Source: Sutterella sp. AM11-39
GTDB lineage: Bacteria > Pseudomonadota > Gammaproteobacteria > Burkholderiales > Burkholderiaceae_F
Reading direction: 5' to 3'
DNA: 64,000 bases
Assembly (NCBI RefSeq): GCF_003472385.1
Contig: NZ_QRLV01000008.1
Span: 1-64,000 of the forward strand
In this document: piece after piece, positions 31,101-40,062 of the stretch
Numbering within the stretch: the first letter of the stretch is position 1
Layout of the letters: each line of letters begins with the position of its first letter
The notes under the pieces: generated by a model
Databases searched by the model: none
Told to the model about the DNA's origin: nothing
Seen by the model: only the letters and a program-made list of their open reading frames with translations
Program-made: the position numbers and the translations under genes

Positions 31101-32284
31101 AGAACGCCGAGAGCAACCCGCTTCCGGTGTCGGGTGCCGCGCGAGCAGGACTTTCTCGCATAGAAGTGACCGCCGATCAGCTTTTGCTCGGCAGCGGCCC
31201 GATCCACAAGACGCATTCCATTCTGGAATTCGACGACGCCAACAATGTCTCGATTGATTTATCTTCCGACGAAATTCTCGGCAAACTGCGCTACGAACCT
31301 GCCGGCCGAGGCAATATCACCGGCAGCTTTGATCGCCTGAAGATTGCCGCCAAGGACGTCACGACAATTCGCCGCTTCCTCGAAGGTGAACAGGTCGATG
31401 TCGTGCTCACGCCGCGCCCGACCATCCTGCCGAGCCTGGATCTCGTCGTCGACGAACTCTCATACGCTGACAAGAAAATCGGTCGCATGGTGCTGCAGGC
31501 CGAGGCTTCCGGGACGGCCGATGAAGAAACGCTTCGCATCACTAACTTTGCCGTATTCTCCGACGTTTCGGCTCTGAACGGAACCGGCTTCTGGACACAG
31601 GGCAAAAAGCTCACGCAGCAACATCCGGGCGAGACGCAGTTCACGCTGAAATTCTCAACGAAAGATCTCGGACAGACGCTCTCGGATCTGGGATACCCCG
31701 GTGTGATCGAAAACTCGACCGGCACGGCCGAAGGACACTTCAAATTCGACGGTATTCCCTGGTCGCCCAAGCTCGATACGCTTGCGGGTACTTACGCAAT
31801 CGATTTCCGCAAGGGCACCATCGCCAAGGTCGATACCGGTGCGGGCGGTCTGCTTTTGTCCTTTGTCTCGATGCAGTCGCTCTTCAAGCGTCTGATGCTT
31901 GATTTTTCCGACTTCAAGAGCGGCTTCTCGTTTGACACTTTCTCCGGAAGTTCGATTGTGACAAACGGCGTGTTTTCAACCGACAACACTAAGATTGTCG
32001 GCACGCACGGCACGATTCTGCTATCGGGCAACGTAAATGTGGCCGAGGGCAGCGTTGACAGTCGCGCCATTGTATTGCCGGAAATCAATGCCGGAAACGC
32101 CAGCCTTGCGCTGGCATTCGTCAACCCGGCTGTGGGCATCGGCTCGTTCCTCGCGCAGCTTCTGCCGCGCACGCCCTTGAGTCACCTCTTTAAGGTCGAA
32201 TATTCCATCAAGGGACCGTGGGAGAACCCCGTCATCACGAAGGTGTCATCGGGGACGGAAGAAAAGCCGACGCAAGAGAATTGA
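28163..32284 (+). CDS. yhdP: YhdP-family AsmA-like envelope protein
   Basis: This 1373-residue protein has one N-terminal membrane anchor (residues 25-48, WISFFWGVVLFYFLFCALVL) and a very long periplasmic region. The residues after the anchor (LLPQVDKYKDDIAHFLSESL) and the C-terminal segment rich in short beta strands fit YhdP (TIGR02099/AsmA-like). In enterobacteria YhdP, TamB and YdbH move phospholipid between the inner and outer membranes through a beta-sheet groove. The length is slightly above the E. coli protein. It is monocistronic, and a GC-rich hairpin without U-tract follows the stop. Confidence 0.93.
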   Translation: MSSTFSILPVRFRAYLRHPKVRAAWISFFWGVVLFYFLFCALVLTTRWVLLPQVDKYKDDIAHFLSESLHAEVSIGRVSPRWDTFWPQLSLRDVVIQRPDPRSRDANILHLPQVEASFYWRSVFGQPLFRKLEVPNAEITVRRVDHGVFDIAGFIINFNDTARRDAQSGSAVTDWLLRQGRIDVTSCKLRFQDLIAKPRARTTTIENINFTFEKNVSDYRAGIHGELAGRHENRIDIRTRFTAPLFGDRSWKTWSGELYLGADNLDVARLTRPIPDARKLLKSGRGSTRTWLKFQDGTPSELTSYLGLSDVLLTFSPDSEPLQVKTLSTRLTETFTEGELHAKAENLDFELSDGTEAHDLLLQTVVHTAATPDAETHRSGFSIARLDVETLKKLLPSVPFPKSAADLIHQHEASGTISNFEVSWLGSPGKTQDWRIKTDFSGLTVAHNSPENEKVFFSGVENLSGSLEVAAKRGRVTFATQKGAVSIPGVFENPRLPLDSLTGAVSWQLSQASETDNEKVAITFDNVAVSNEDLSVSAQGSWQQNDTVAGHINLTGRIEHLQANRAWRYMPLAVSENVREWLQGGLVSGQAQNGTFELRGDLVKYPWVGPNKDKGHFIVSAELKDAAIDYVPSMKVLEDGNFERAALWPLLTDIQGRLIFEGASMTVLADSAKTNGATVTKTRADIPNLSAGDNTRLIINGNADAELQKFFDYVQASPVTEFVSGAFTGTKAKGQGHLDLYLDIPLMEPSGTKVTGAISMQKADIAMGWPKPPLNDVEGTVHFSEKGATASNVHARPFGSGDASVSVHTTADGAIVISASGSTDVSHLTWFAQNPYFDPVAKRMSGMLPFVSTVVVKKNQGVTVSARSSLQGVAINLPAPLKKTPTEIWDTAFSFTPVTINRQPGYMIKVGSGSRFDVLLQLPTEGSKLAALGNIAVGHRAGLPARGIAVTIQAKELNLVDWQPFVRTMTDTASAQIPKKNAESNPLPVSGAARAGLSRIEVTADQLLLGSGPIHKTHSILEFDDANNVSIDLSSDEILGKLRYEPAGRGNITGSFDRLKIAAKDVTTIRRFLEGEQVDVVLTPRPTILPSLDLVVDELSYADKKIGRMVLQAEASGTADEETLRITNFAVFSDVSALNGTGFWTQGKKLTQQHPGETQFTLKFSTKDLGQTLSDLGYPGVIENSTGTAEGHFKFDGIPWSPKLDTLAGTYAIDFRKGTIAKVDTGAGGLLLSFVSMQSLFKRLMLDFSDFKSGFSFDTFSGSSIVTNGVFSTDNTKIVGTHGTILLSGNVNVAEGSVDSRAIVLPEINAGNASLALAFVNPAVGIGSFLAQLLPRTPLSHLFKVEYSIKGPWENPVITKVSSGTEEKPTQEN

Positions 32285-32335
32285 TGCGGCTCTGGTGAGA
32301 GCGCCGCTGCGGGCGCTCTGTCGCACCGTCGCCGA

Positions 32336-32938
32336 TTAATTGCGCCGCTGATCGTGCTGTTGCAGATGCGGCCAGGCGGCAGACATATAGACGCACATCG
32401 AATAGATGGTCAGAATCGCCGCAATGTAGATGAGCACGGTCCCGATCCATGCAATCGGCAGACCGAAGATCGGATCGAAATAAAGAAGCATCGGGATGGC
32501 GGTCATCTGCGCGATAGTCTTGATCTTGCCGAACCAGTTGACCTTGACGCTGGCTGCCGCCCCGATCTTTGCCATCCATTCGCGCAATGCCGTCACCGCG
32601 ATCTCGCGGCCGACGATGATGAGCGCGACCAGCATGTCTACACGGTCAAACGCAAGCAGCACGACGATGGCCGAGCACACCACCAGCTTGTCGGCCACGC
32701 TGTCGAGGAATGCCCCCATATTGGTCATCATGTTGTAGCGACGTGCGATGTATCCGTCAAGGGCGTCGGTAATAGCGGCCACAACGAACATCACACACGC
32801 CAAAAGATTCTTGACATGCGGGCTCAGTATGACGTCGGGCACATAAAAGACGCCGACGATCAGCGGAATAAAGGCAATGCGCGCCCACGTGAGCGCCATC
32901 GGAATGTTGAAGCGTTTGTCAGGCACAATCTGACCCAT
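32336..32938 (-). CDS. pgsA: CDP-diacylglycerol-glycerol-3-phosphate 3-phosphatidyltransferase
   Basis: PgsA makes phosphatidylglycerol phosphate, the committed step to phosphatidylglycerol and cardiolipin, in the inner membrane. The CDP-alcohol phosphotransferase signature is complete: [10 protein letters not shown] followed by [10 protein letters not shown]. Four or five hydrophobic segments are seen. The start chosen is ATG 32938 (200 residues, [20 protein letters not shown]); a longer frame exists but its N-terminus is unlike the family. It overlaps the 3' end of uvrC by 20 bases, so translation is probably coupled, as in many proteobacteria. Confidence 0.96.
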   Translation of the reverse strand: MGQIVPDKRFNIPMALTWARIAFIPLIVGVFYVPDVILSPHVKNLLACVMFVVAAITDALDGYIARRYNMMTNMGAFLDSVADKLVVCSAIVVLLAFDRVDMLVALIIVGREIAVTALREWMAKIGAAASVKVNWFGKIKTIAQMTAIPMLLYFDPIFGLPIAWIGTVLIYIAAILTIYSMCVYMSAAWPHLQQHDQRRN

Positions 32939-34781
32939 GGAGTTGTGAATAGATCTGTTCGGCAAGTTTGCGCGAAATGCCGTCAATTTTAGCGATATCT
33001 TCCACGCTCGCATTCTTCAGCGCCTTCATGCCGCCGAAATGCGTGAGCAATCTGCGACGCCTCACGGGACCGATTCCTTCGATATCCTCGAGTCGGCTTG
33101 TCTGCCGAGTCTTGCTGCGCTTGGCGCGCATACCCGTGATGGCAAAGCGGTGCGCTTCGTCTCGGATCATCGCAATGAGCATCAGTGCGGGGCTTGCCGC
33201 TCCGAGCACCAACGGTTCTCGGCCGTCGGCAAAGACGAGCGTTTCCAAGCCCGTCTTGCGTCCCTCGCCTTTGGCCACGCCGACGATCACGGATATATCA
33301 AGTCCGAGTTCGTGAAAGACGTCCTTGGCCATATGCACCTGACCGCGCCCGCCGTCAACGAGCACGAGCGTCGGAAGCTTGGCTTCGCCGCGGGCCACGG
33401 GCGCATAGCGGCGCTCGAGCACCTGCCGCATGGCCGCGTAGTCATCGCCGCCTGTGACGCCTTCGATGTTAAAGCGCCGATAGAGCGCGCTGTTCATGCG
33501 CGTTCCCTCAAAGACCACGCAGGAGGCCTGCGTGGCTTCGCCTGCGGTGTGCGAAATGTCAAAGCACTCGATGCGCAATTCGGAGCGCTCCTGCTCGGTG
33601 AGTTCGAGCGAAAGAACGTTGATGAGATCGTCAATGCGCTTGGATTCGCCGGCGCTTTCGGCAATGTGCCGATCCAAGGCGATCATGGCATTGGTAACCG
33701 CCATTTCGTACCACTTGCGGCGCGTGAGCTGCGGCTCGTGCACGAAGACAATCTTGCGGCCGGCTAACGCCGAAAGTAGCTGACCGGTTGCCGTCGGATC
33801 GTCCGCGGCCTGAGAAATCACCGCATCCGGAACGGGAACGTTGCAGTAGTGATGCGAGATGAAAGCTTCAAACACTTCACTTTCGGTGAGATCGTCACCC
33901 AAACTGCGAGCAAAATCCGGGAAATAGGCGTGATCTCCAAGATGACGCCCTCCTCGCACCACGGCCAGGTTGACACAGACGGCACCGTTTTTGATCAGCA
34001 CCGCAATGATGTCCGCATCGGTGTCCCCGCCCGTCGTTTCGACGGCCTGCTGGTGCATGACGTCGCGCAACAAGCTGATGCGGTCGCGCAAGACGGCCGC
34101 CTCTTCGTAGCGGCGATCCTCCGCAGCGTTCATCATGGCGTCAGTCAGCCCCTGCATGATTTCTTCGGTCTTGCCATGCAAAAAAGCGCAGGCGTCCTCC
34201 ACATCGCGCGCGTACTCCTCGGCGGTCACTTTGCCGATGCAGGGCGACGAGCAGCGCCCCATCTGCCCCATCAGGCAGGGACGGGTACGGTAACGAAACA
34301 CGGCCTCCTCGCAGGTCCTCAAATGAAAGACCTTCTGCAGCACGCCGATTGCCTCGCGTACGGCCGAACCGTTTGGATACGGCCCGAAGTAACGGCTTTT
34401 GCGATCAACCGCTCCTCGGTAGTAGCTCACGCGGGCAAAAGGACCCGCGGAAATTTTCAAATACGGGTAGCTTTTGTCGTCCCGAAAGAGAATGTTGTAT
34501 TTCGGGTTGAGCGTCTTGATGAGGTTGTTTTCCAGAAGAAGCGCTTCGGCTTCGGTGCGCACGACGGTTGTTTCGAGCCTCGCGATTTTCTGCACCATCA
34601 AGGCAATGCGAGGACTCTGCCCGGTCTTGCGAAAATAGCTTGAAACGCGGCGCTTGAGGTCGCGCGCCTTGCCGACGTACAAACACGTACCGGCTTCATC
34701 AAAATAGCGGTACACGCCGGGCAAACTTGGCAGGCCGGCAAGAACTTCCTTATTGTTGTCGGCGCTGATAGCTGACATCAT
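32919..34781 (-). CDS. uvrC: Excinuclease ABC subunit C
   Basis: UvrC (620 residues) makes both incisions in nucleotide excision repair after UvrAB damage recognition. Parts in order are the GIY-YIG domain ([20 protein letters not shown]), a cysteine-containing region, the UVR domain, the RNase H-like endonuclease domain ([21 protein letters not shown] and [12 protein letters not shown]) and C-terminal helix-hairpin-helix repeats ([17 protein letters not shown]). The start [10 protein letters not shown] is divergent from earP across 50 bases. It is the first gene of uvrC-pgsA. Confidence 0.97.
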   Translation of the reverse strand: MMSAISADNNKEVLAGLPSLPGVYRYFDEAGTCLYVGKARDLKRRVSSYFRKTGQSPRIALMVQKIARLETTVVRTEAEALLLENNLIKTLNPKYNILFRDDKSYPYLKISAGPFARVSYYRGAVDRKSRYFGPYPNGSAVREAIGVLQKVFHLRTCEEAVFRYRTRPCLMGQMGRCSSPCIGKVTAEEYARDVEDACAFLHGKTEEIMQGLTDAMMNAAEDRRYEEAAVLRDRISLLRDVMHQQAVETTGGDTDADIIAVLIKNGAVCVNLAVVRGGRHLGDHAYFPDFARSLGDDLTESEVFEAFISHHYCNVPVPDAVISQAADDPTATGQLLSALAGRKIVFVHEPQLTRRKWYEMAVTNAMIALDRHIAESAGESKRIDDLINVLSLELTEQERSELRIECFDISHTAGEATQASCVVFEGTRMNSALYRRFNIEGVTGGDDYAAMRQVLERRYAPVARGEAKLPTLVLVDGGRGQVHMAKDVFHELGLDISVIVGVAKGEGRKTGLETLVFADGREPLVLGAASPALMLIAMIRDEAHRFAITGMRAKRSKTRQTSRLEDIEGIGPVRRRRLLTHFGGMKALKNASVEDIAKIDGISRKLAEQIYSQLHGSDCA

Positions 34782-34831
34782 CTGTCTTTTTCAACCGTTG
34801 TGAATTTTTCTCGTTCAAGGAGAGTTTCGAC

Positions 34832-35968
34832 ATGCGCACCTGCGACATGTTCTGCCGCGTCATCGACAACTACGGCGACGCCGGGGTGTCCTGGCGTCTG
34901 GCTCAAATGCTGGCCAAGGAGTACGACTGGGCGGTGCGCCTAATCATAGACGATGCGGCCGTGCTCTCGGCAATCGTTCCGACCGCAAAAGCAGAAGTCG
35001 CTCCTGTCAAAGCAGGATCGGTCACGGTCTGTGACTGGATCGAAGACGGCTCCGACGTTCCTTTCAGACCATGGGACGGACAGGCGGCCGACGTGGTGAT
35101 CGAGCTTTTCTCCTGCCGTCTGCCCGACGCTTACGAAGCGGCGATTGCCCGACGTTTCGAAACGTCGCCTTGCGCCGTCTTCGCGCTCGACTACCTCACG
35201 GCGGAAAAATATGCCGAAGAAGGCAACGGTCTACCGAGTCCTCACCCTCGCTACGGTTACGACAAAACCTTCTTGTTCCCGGGCTTTTCGGAAAAAACCT
35301 GCGGCATCAACCGAGAGCGCAATTTGCAGCAGATCTTCAACCCCGCACGCAAAGAAAGCGTACGCAAGCGTCTGTTTGCAGAATTCGGAGCCGACCCGGA
35401 GCATCCCTTTACGCTCTATTTCTTCACCTATCCGGAAATGCCAGTTGAAGGGTTTGCTCAGTGTCTCGCGCAAGACCCGCGCCCCGTGCAAGTGCTCGCC
35501 GCTCCCGGAGCGGCCTCCGCACGCCTGAAGCGCGCGCTGGAATCCTTAGAGGCGCCGCATATTTGTTTCGTACAGGCTTCGATGGTGGCGCAGGACGTCT
35601 TTGACGATGTGCTTCTGAGTTGCGACGCCGCACTCATTCGCGGTGAAGACAGCGTGCTGCGCGCGCAGCTTGCAGGCATTCCGATGATTTGGACGCTTTA
35701 CCCGCAGCAAGAGGACACGCATCTCACCAAACTTGCCGCCTTTGCTTCGCTCTACACGCAAGCGTTGCCGCAGACGGCCCGGCAGGCGTGGCTCGAAATC
35801 GAAGACTACGTCAACAACGGCCCCGTGCATGAACACGTCTGGAAAAACTGGCGCGACCGCATCGAAGAGCTGCAAGCGGGCGCAACCGTCTGGCAGAAAA
35901 CCCTTTTTTCGCTTCCGACTTTGGCCGAGAGCATTTCCAAATTAGCTGAAAAAAAGCTAAAATTTTGA
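34832..35968 (+). CDS. earP: EF-P arginine rhamnosyltransferase EarP
   Basis: EarP (378 residues) attaches L-rhamnose from dTDP-rhamnose to Arg32 of elongation factor P. It starts MRTCDMFCRVIDNYGDAGVS, where the conserved family acidic residue (NYGDAGVSWRLA) acts in catalysis. The fold is GT-B, with RGEDSVLRAQLAG in the C-terminal donor-binding half. The gene is 91 bases upstream of efp, the diagnostic neighbourhood. The Shine-Dalgarno is AAGGAG. Confidence 0.96.
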   Translation: MRTCDMFCRVIDNYGDAGVSWRLAQMLAKEYDWAVRLIIDDAAVLSAIVPTAKAEVAPVKAGSVTVCDWIEDGSDVPFRPWDGQAADVVIELFSCRLPDAYEAAIARRFETSPCAVFALDYLTAEKYAEEGNGLPSPHPRYGYDKTFLFPGFSEKTCGINRERNLQQIFNPARKESVRKRLFAEFGADPEHPFTLYFFTYPEMPVEGFAQCLAQDPRPVQVLAAPGAASARLKRALESLEAPHICFVQASMVAQDVFDDVLLSCDAALIRGEDSVLRAQLAGIPMIWTLYPQQEDTHLTKLAAFASLYTQALPQTARQAWLEIEDYVNNGPVHEHVWKNWRDRIEELQAGATVWQKTLFSLPTLAESISKLAEKKLKF

Positions 35969-36059
35969 GTTCACAAAAATTTGAAAGCCCGGCGCGCTGA
36001 ATTTTTATGCGTTCTTTTCGGGCGTGCGTCAAAACTTTTTATCAAGGAAAACACACATT

Positions 36060-36617
36060 ATGAAGACCGCGCAAGAGCTGCGTTCCGGCAACGTGTTCAT
36101 GGTCGGCAAGGATCCGATGGTTGTCCTGAAGTCCGAATACTCCAAGGGTGGCCGCGGTGCCTCCACCGTCAAGATGAAGATGAAGAATCTTCTCAACGGT
36201 GCCGTGACCGAAACGGTTTACCGTGCCGACGACAAGTTCGAAGACATCATTCTCGAACGCAAGGAAGTGACCTACTCCTACTTCGCTGACCCGCACTACG
36301 TCTGGATGGACGAAGAATACAACCAGTACGAAGTCGACGAAGACACGATGGAAGACGCCAAGAAGTACCTGCAGGACGACCTGACTGCTGAAGCCGTCTT
36401 CTACGAAGGCCGCGTGATCGGTATCGAACTGCCGACCATGCTCGTTCGCGAAGTCGTCTACACCGAACCCGCCGTCAAGGGCGACACGTCCGGCAAGGTG
36501 ATGAAGCCCGCCCGTCTGGCCACCGGCTTCACCCTCGACGTTCCCGCTTTCGTGAACACGGGCGACAAGATCGAAATCGATACCCGTACGAACGAATACC
36601 GCAGCCGCATCAAGTAA
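36060..36617 (+). CDS. efp: Elongation factor P (rhamnosylation type)
   Basis: EF-P (185 residues) relieves ribosome stalling at polyproline stretches. The start is ATG 36060, preceded by AAGGAAAA; the in-frame upstream extension is not supported. The acceptor loop reads KGGRGAS with Arg at position 32, the residue rhamnosylated by EarP. Lysine-type EF-P would carry Lys here. The C-terminal box [15 protein letters not shown] is typical. It is followed by a strong terminator. Confidence 0.98.
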   Translation: MKTAQELRSGNVFMVGKDPMVVLKSEYSKGGRGASTVKMKMKNLLNGAVTETVYRADDKFEDIILERKEVTYSYFADPHYVWMDEEYNQYEVDEDTMEDAKKYLQDDLTAEAVFYEGRVIGIELPTMLVREVVYTEPAVKGDTSGKVMKPARLATGFTLDVPAFVNTGDKIEIDTRTNEYRSRIK

Positions 36618-36641
36618 TTTTTGCTTGAACGGCTTGCTAAA

Positions 36642-36676
36642 CGCCAGATAGGTTTGCGCCATCTGGCGTTTTTTTT
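36642..36676 (+). terminator. Intrinsic terminator of efp
   Basis: CGCCAGAT (36642-36649) pairs with ATCTGGCG (36661-36668), followed by eight T. Confidence 0.9.
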
Positions 36677-36770
36677 GGGAATTTTCTTGTCATTTCAAAA
36701 AGAAAGAGAGCTAAGATTGAACCTGTTTAGATGAAAGATCGCTCGGTACTGGAAATATCGTGGTACCGTC

Positions 36771-36799
36771 TTGGCAAATGCTTTCTGTGATCATCTATT
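36771..36799 (+). promoter_or_regulatory. Putative promoter of the phase-variable autotransporter gene
   Basis: TTGGCA (36771-36776) and TCTATT (36794-36799) are 17 bases apart, ending 29 bases before the ATG at 36829. A CGGTAC/GTACCG inverted repeat (36744-36768) lies just upstream and could be an operator. Confidence 0.5.
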
Positions 36800-36828
36800 C
36801 TGCTTACAACACCAATCAAGGAAAAGCA

Positions 36829-39244
36829 ATGTTTACCCCCCCCCAGACAAATCACTCCTTCTAAAGTTTCTTTAACTTCTCCTGCCCATCGCACCCGCAC
36901 AGATATCAGTCTTGCAGTTGCAGTTGCCCTGCTTACAGTGCATGGCTCGACTTTTGCTGCTCACTTATGGTGGCAGACAGACGTTCGGGATCCTGTTCAC
37001 ACCACTACAGAAGGTACCTACATTCATGATGGCAACAGAGCTGTCATATGGAATGCCGGTCCTGACTCTTCGCTCACCATTGACGCAAACCTCATTGACA
37101 TCGAAGCCAACGAACGGGCTCTTTATGCAGACTATTTCTCAACTGTTTCGATTGTCAGTGACAGTTCCGTATTGTTAAAAGCCGGTAGCGAAAACCAATC
37201 AGAAAAAAGTCCTGATGCGCTATACCTTGATCGCGGAGCTGTGGCATCCATTAAAGGCTCAACTATCGACATTCAAGCTACCAGTGCAAATAACCTCGCA
37301 GCGAGAGGAATTTTCGTTGGTCAGACAGTCAAAGAATTTCATTCTGCTGCTGAGATAGGTTCGGAAGACACTCAGAAAATCACCATTTCTGCAACCGGCA
37401 ATGCAAATAGCTATGGCATCTCAAACATTGGCGGAGCCGTCACACTTACAGCCGATGAAGTTACCATCAATTCCTCCGGTATCGGCATCCACGTCGGAAA
37501 CAACACGGAATCTTCGACAATTCCCGAAGATACTGCCAAAACCGTAATCAACGCTAATCGCACCACAATCAATGCCGATGGATACGGCATTCTGTCTTTT
37601 TCCAATGGGGTGACAGAAATCTCCGGAGATCTGAAAGTCAACGCGCCAATTGCCATCGCCGCGCGAGGTCACTCCTCTACTTCCATTAACGCAAATGGTG
37701 ATGCAACGGTTGTCATCAAAGGAGACATCAGTTTCGAAACTCCCGGTAGTGCCCACAACAGCGGCAATGTCATTGATGCCGACATTTCGTTGAACCTTTC
37801 CGGAGAAGCATCTTCGTGGACTGGAAATGTAACCAAAGAAGTGCCTAAAGGCCATTCAGAAGAAGACTCTACCGTTTCCGGGCTCAAGGTAGCATTGAGC
37901 AATGGCGCTCAATGGAATCCCACCAAGATCAATACAGCCAATTCCGATTACGATGGCACTACGCTAGTCAAATCGGCTGAAAAACTGAATCACCTCACCT
38001 TGAATCAAGGTGTGATCAACATCCAAAACACCGATCAAACAGTAGAGGTGGAAGAAATTTCCGGAACCGGAGGCACGATCAATCTTAAGACTGCAATCAA
38101 TCAAGAACACGGCACGATAACCTCCGGAAAATTTGTTGCAGAATCAGTAAATACATCAGATGGTACGCCGACGCTATCCGTAAACTTCACCGACGTAACC
38201 TCGGATAAAGTGGGGCCCGAGGCATTCGCAGCACTGGCCGATAGCGTCTCTGCGGATGGCGCCACCCAAATTCGAACAATCGCCCAAGGCGCCGTAAAAG
38301 GTGCCCTAGTCGAAACAATTGACCAGAACGGAAAATCACTGGGAGTCACTCAATACCAGAACACTCGATTGGGCGCATACGGTTCAATTGCTGCGCTGGG
38401 TGTTTTGCAATGGCGTCATGACATGAATGACCTGACGAAACGCATGGGAGAGCTCCGTACAAGTCCTGCAAGTGTCGGCACTTGGGCTCGCTTGTACGGA
38501 TCCGAGCAGGAATACGGTAAACAAAGTGTCACCGCCAAAAACACCTCCATTCAAGTCGGTGCAGACTACGATGTCGGTGCAGGTTGGAAAGTGGGCGCTG
38601 CCTTCACTTATACGGATGGCTCCGCAACTTATGACTTAGGCAATTCCGACAATAAATCCTATGGCCTAGCCTTGTACGGCTCATGGTTTGCCGAAAACGG
38701 GCAATTTGTTGATTTGATCGCCAAATACAGTCGTCTTGACACTGACTTTAACCTGGAAGGCATGGACGGATCGTTCGACAATAATGCATACAGTTTCAGT
38801 GTCGAGTATGGTTGGAACTTTAGGTTAGGCGATCTCGCATTTATTGAGCCTCAGGCTGAACTCACCTACGGTATGGTCAGCGGAGACACCTTTGACACGA
38901 ACAATGACGTTCGCATCGAACAAGACGATTTTGAGTCCCTTGTCGGTCGCATTGGCGTGCGTTCTGGTTTTGTGTTCCCCGAGAACAAAGGTACTATCTA
39001 CGCTCGAGTTTCTGTGTTGCACGACTTCAAAGGTGATCTGGATTCCAATGCTTATTTGATCTCAGATAGTCGCGTTTCCGATCCAGTGCATGATGATCTT
39101 GGCGGTACGTGGTACGAATTCGGAATCGGGGCAAACTTCAACCTGACCGATCGTACGTATACCTACGTAGATTTGGAGAAAAATACGGGAGGCGAAGTCA
39201 AAGAAAACTGGCGCTGGAACATCGGTTTACGCCATGTTTGGTAA
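36829..39244 (+). CDS. Autotransporter, phase-variable; frame OFF with 9 C, ON with 8 or 11 C
   Basis: ATG 36829 is preceded by AAGGAAAA. Its codons enter a run of nine C (36836-36844) and, as given, meet TAA after 11 codons. Removing one C joins the ATG to the downstream frame and gives about 804 residues. The N-terminus then has a basic segment and a hydrophobic core (ISLAVAVALLTV) ending near STFAA, a usable Sec signal. The passenger is rich in Asn, Thr, Ser and short beta repeats. The last 280 residues form a pertactin-type barrel ending in the aromatic NIGLRHVW. With 9 C, only weak internal starts such as GTG 36938 remain. Base composition is more AT-rich than the neighbours. A sequencing error in the run is the other explanation. 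Confidence 0.85.
36836..36844 (+). repeat. Poly-C tract (9 C) within codons 3-5 of the autotransporter gene
   Basis: Nine consecutive C directly after ATG-TTT-A. Its length decides the reading frame: 8 or 11 C gives the full protein, 9 or 10 C gives a truncated peptide. Such tracts change length by slipped-strand mispairing. Confidence 0.9.
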
Positions 39245-39316
39245 TTTTCTGACGATTCGGCAATAGTTCGAGGTAATGATGTCTCGAAATTGACACTGAT
39301 CGTTCTCTGCGAAATT

Positions 39317-39357
39317 CCCATATCGTTCAATCCTACTAAGGATTAGGATGATATGGG
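39317..39357 (+). repeat. Nested inverted repeat downstream of the 36829 autotransporter
   Basis: CCCATATC (39317-39324) pairs with GATATGGG (39350-39357). Inside, AATCCT (39329-39334) pairs with AGGATT (39339-39344). No U-tract follows on either strand, so it is either a weak 3' stabilising hairpin or the trace of an insertion end. Confidence 0.5.
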
Positions 39358-39450
39358 ATTCGTTTCTGCAACCGACGCAACTATCCCATGGCCTCTTTTT
39401 AACGACTAAACTTCCTGGTTGGTTCTGCCATCGATAAAGTTGCAAAACAA

Positions 39451-39990
39451 ATGATTTCCAGCCAAAGTACGCAACGCCCCATGCGGCGCAAAGATCGAGA
39501 GCTCTCGCGTGAAGAAACGCTCACCGTCATCAGGCACACGCCGCACTGCGTCATTGCGACAGTCGACGAATCCGGCACGCCCTATGCCACGCCGATCACG
39601 GCTGTGCTCTTTGAAGACGCCGTTTACTTCCACAGCTCAAGTGATGTCACCGGTCGGCGCTACCAGAACGCGCTGCAAAATGACAAAGTCTCGATTGTCT
39701 GGATCGGCCGCGGAGAAACAGCCGCCGATGAACTGCCGAAAGACTTTTCGGTGAACTACGCCTCGGCCATCGTCGAGGGGCGCATTTCTCTTGTCACCGA
39801 TGAAGGAGAAAAAAAGCGCGTTGCCAAGGCATTCTGCCTGCGACACGTACCTCAGGCAGGGGAGGAAGCAATTGACAAGTATTACGCCGCCGGTGGCAAA
39901 TATGTCGTGTTCTGGAAAGTTACGATCGATTCACTGAGCGGCAAGGCACGCAACAAGCAGGGCTACTTCAACCGCATTTTGGCCGTATAG
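39451..39990 (+). CDS. Pyridoxamine 5'-phosphate oxidase-like flavoprotein (Nim-like)
   Basis: The 179-residue protein has a split-barrel flavin-binding fold. It holds MRRKDRELS near the N-terminus and TPHCVIATVDESGTPYATPI, typical of the Nim-related group. Some members of this group are linked to 5-nitroimidazole resistance, but most are of unknown function, so no resistance claim is made. The family usually begins at MRRKDRE, so ATG 39481 is a possible alternative start; neither start has a good Shine-Dalgarno. It is convergent with uvrD across a bidirectional terminator. Confidence 0.85.
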   Translation: MISSQSTQRPMRRKDRELSREETLTVIRHTPHCVIATVDESGTPYATPITAVLFEDAVYFHSSSDVTGRRYQNALQNDKVSIVWIGRGETAADELPKDFSVNYASAIVEGRISLVTDEGEKKRVAKAFCLRHVPQAGEEAIDKYYAAGGKYVVFWKVTIDSLSGKARNKQGYFNRILAV

Positions 39991-39991
39991 C

Positions 39992-40038
39992 AAAAAGCGC
40001 TCCGTTTCGGGTGATTGTCGCCGAAACAAAGCGCTTTT
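39992..40038. terminator. Bidirectional terminator between the Nim-like gene and uvrD
   Basis: AAAAAGCGCT...CGTTTCGG on the left pairs with CCGAAAC...AAGCGCTTTT on the right, giving a long two-part stem with A- and T-tracts at the ends. Confidence 0.85.
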
Positions 40039-40062
40039 GCATCCTTTTGCGAGGCCCGATTT

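Noticed and set aside
36938..39244. GTG 36938 as the true start of the autotransporter
   Set aside because: It would remove most of the signal peptide and has no ribosome binding site; ATG 36829 with a variable C tract explains the frame better.
39451..39990. Calling the flavoprotein a nitroimidazole-resistance determinant
   Set aside because: It is Nim-like only at family level; most such proteins have no shown resistance role.
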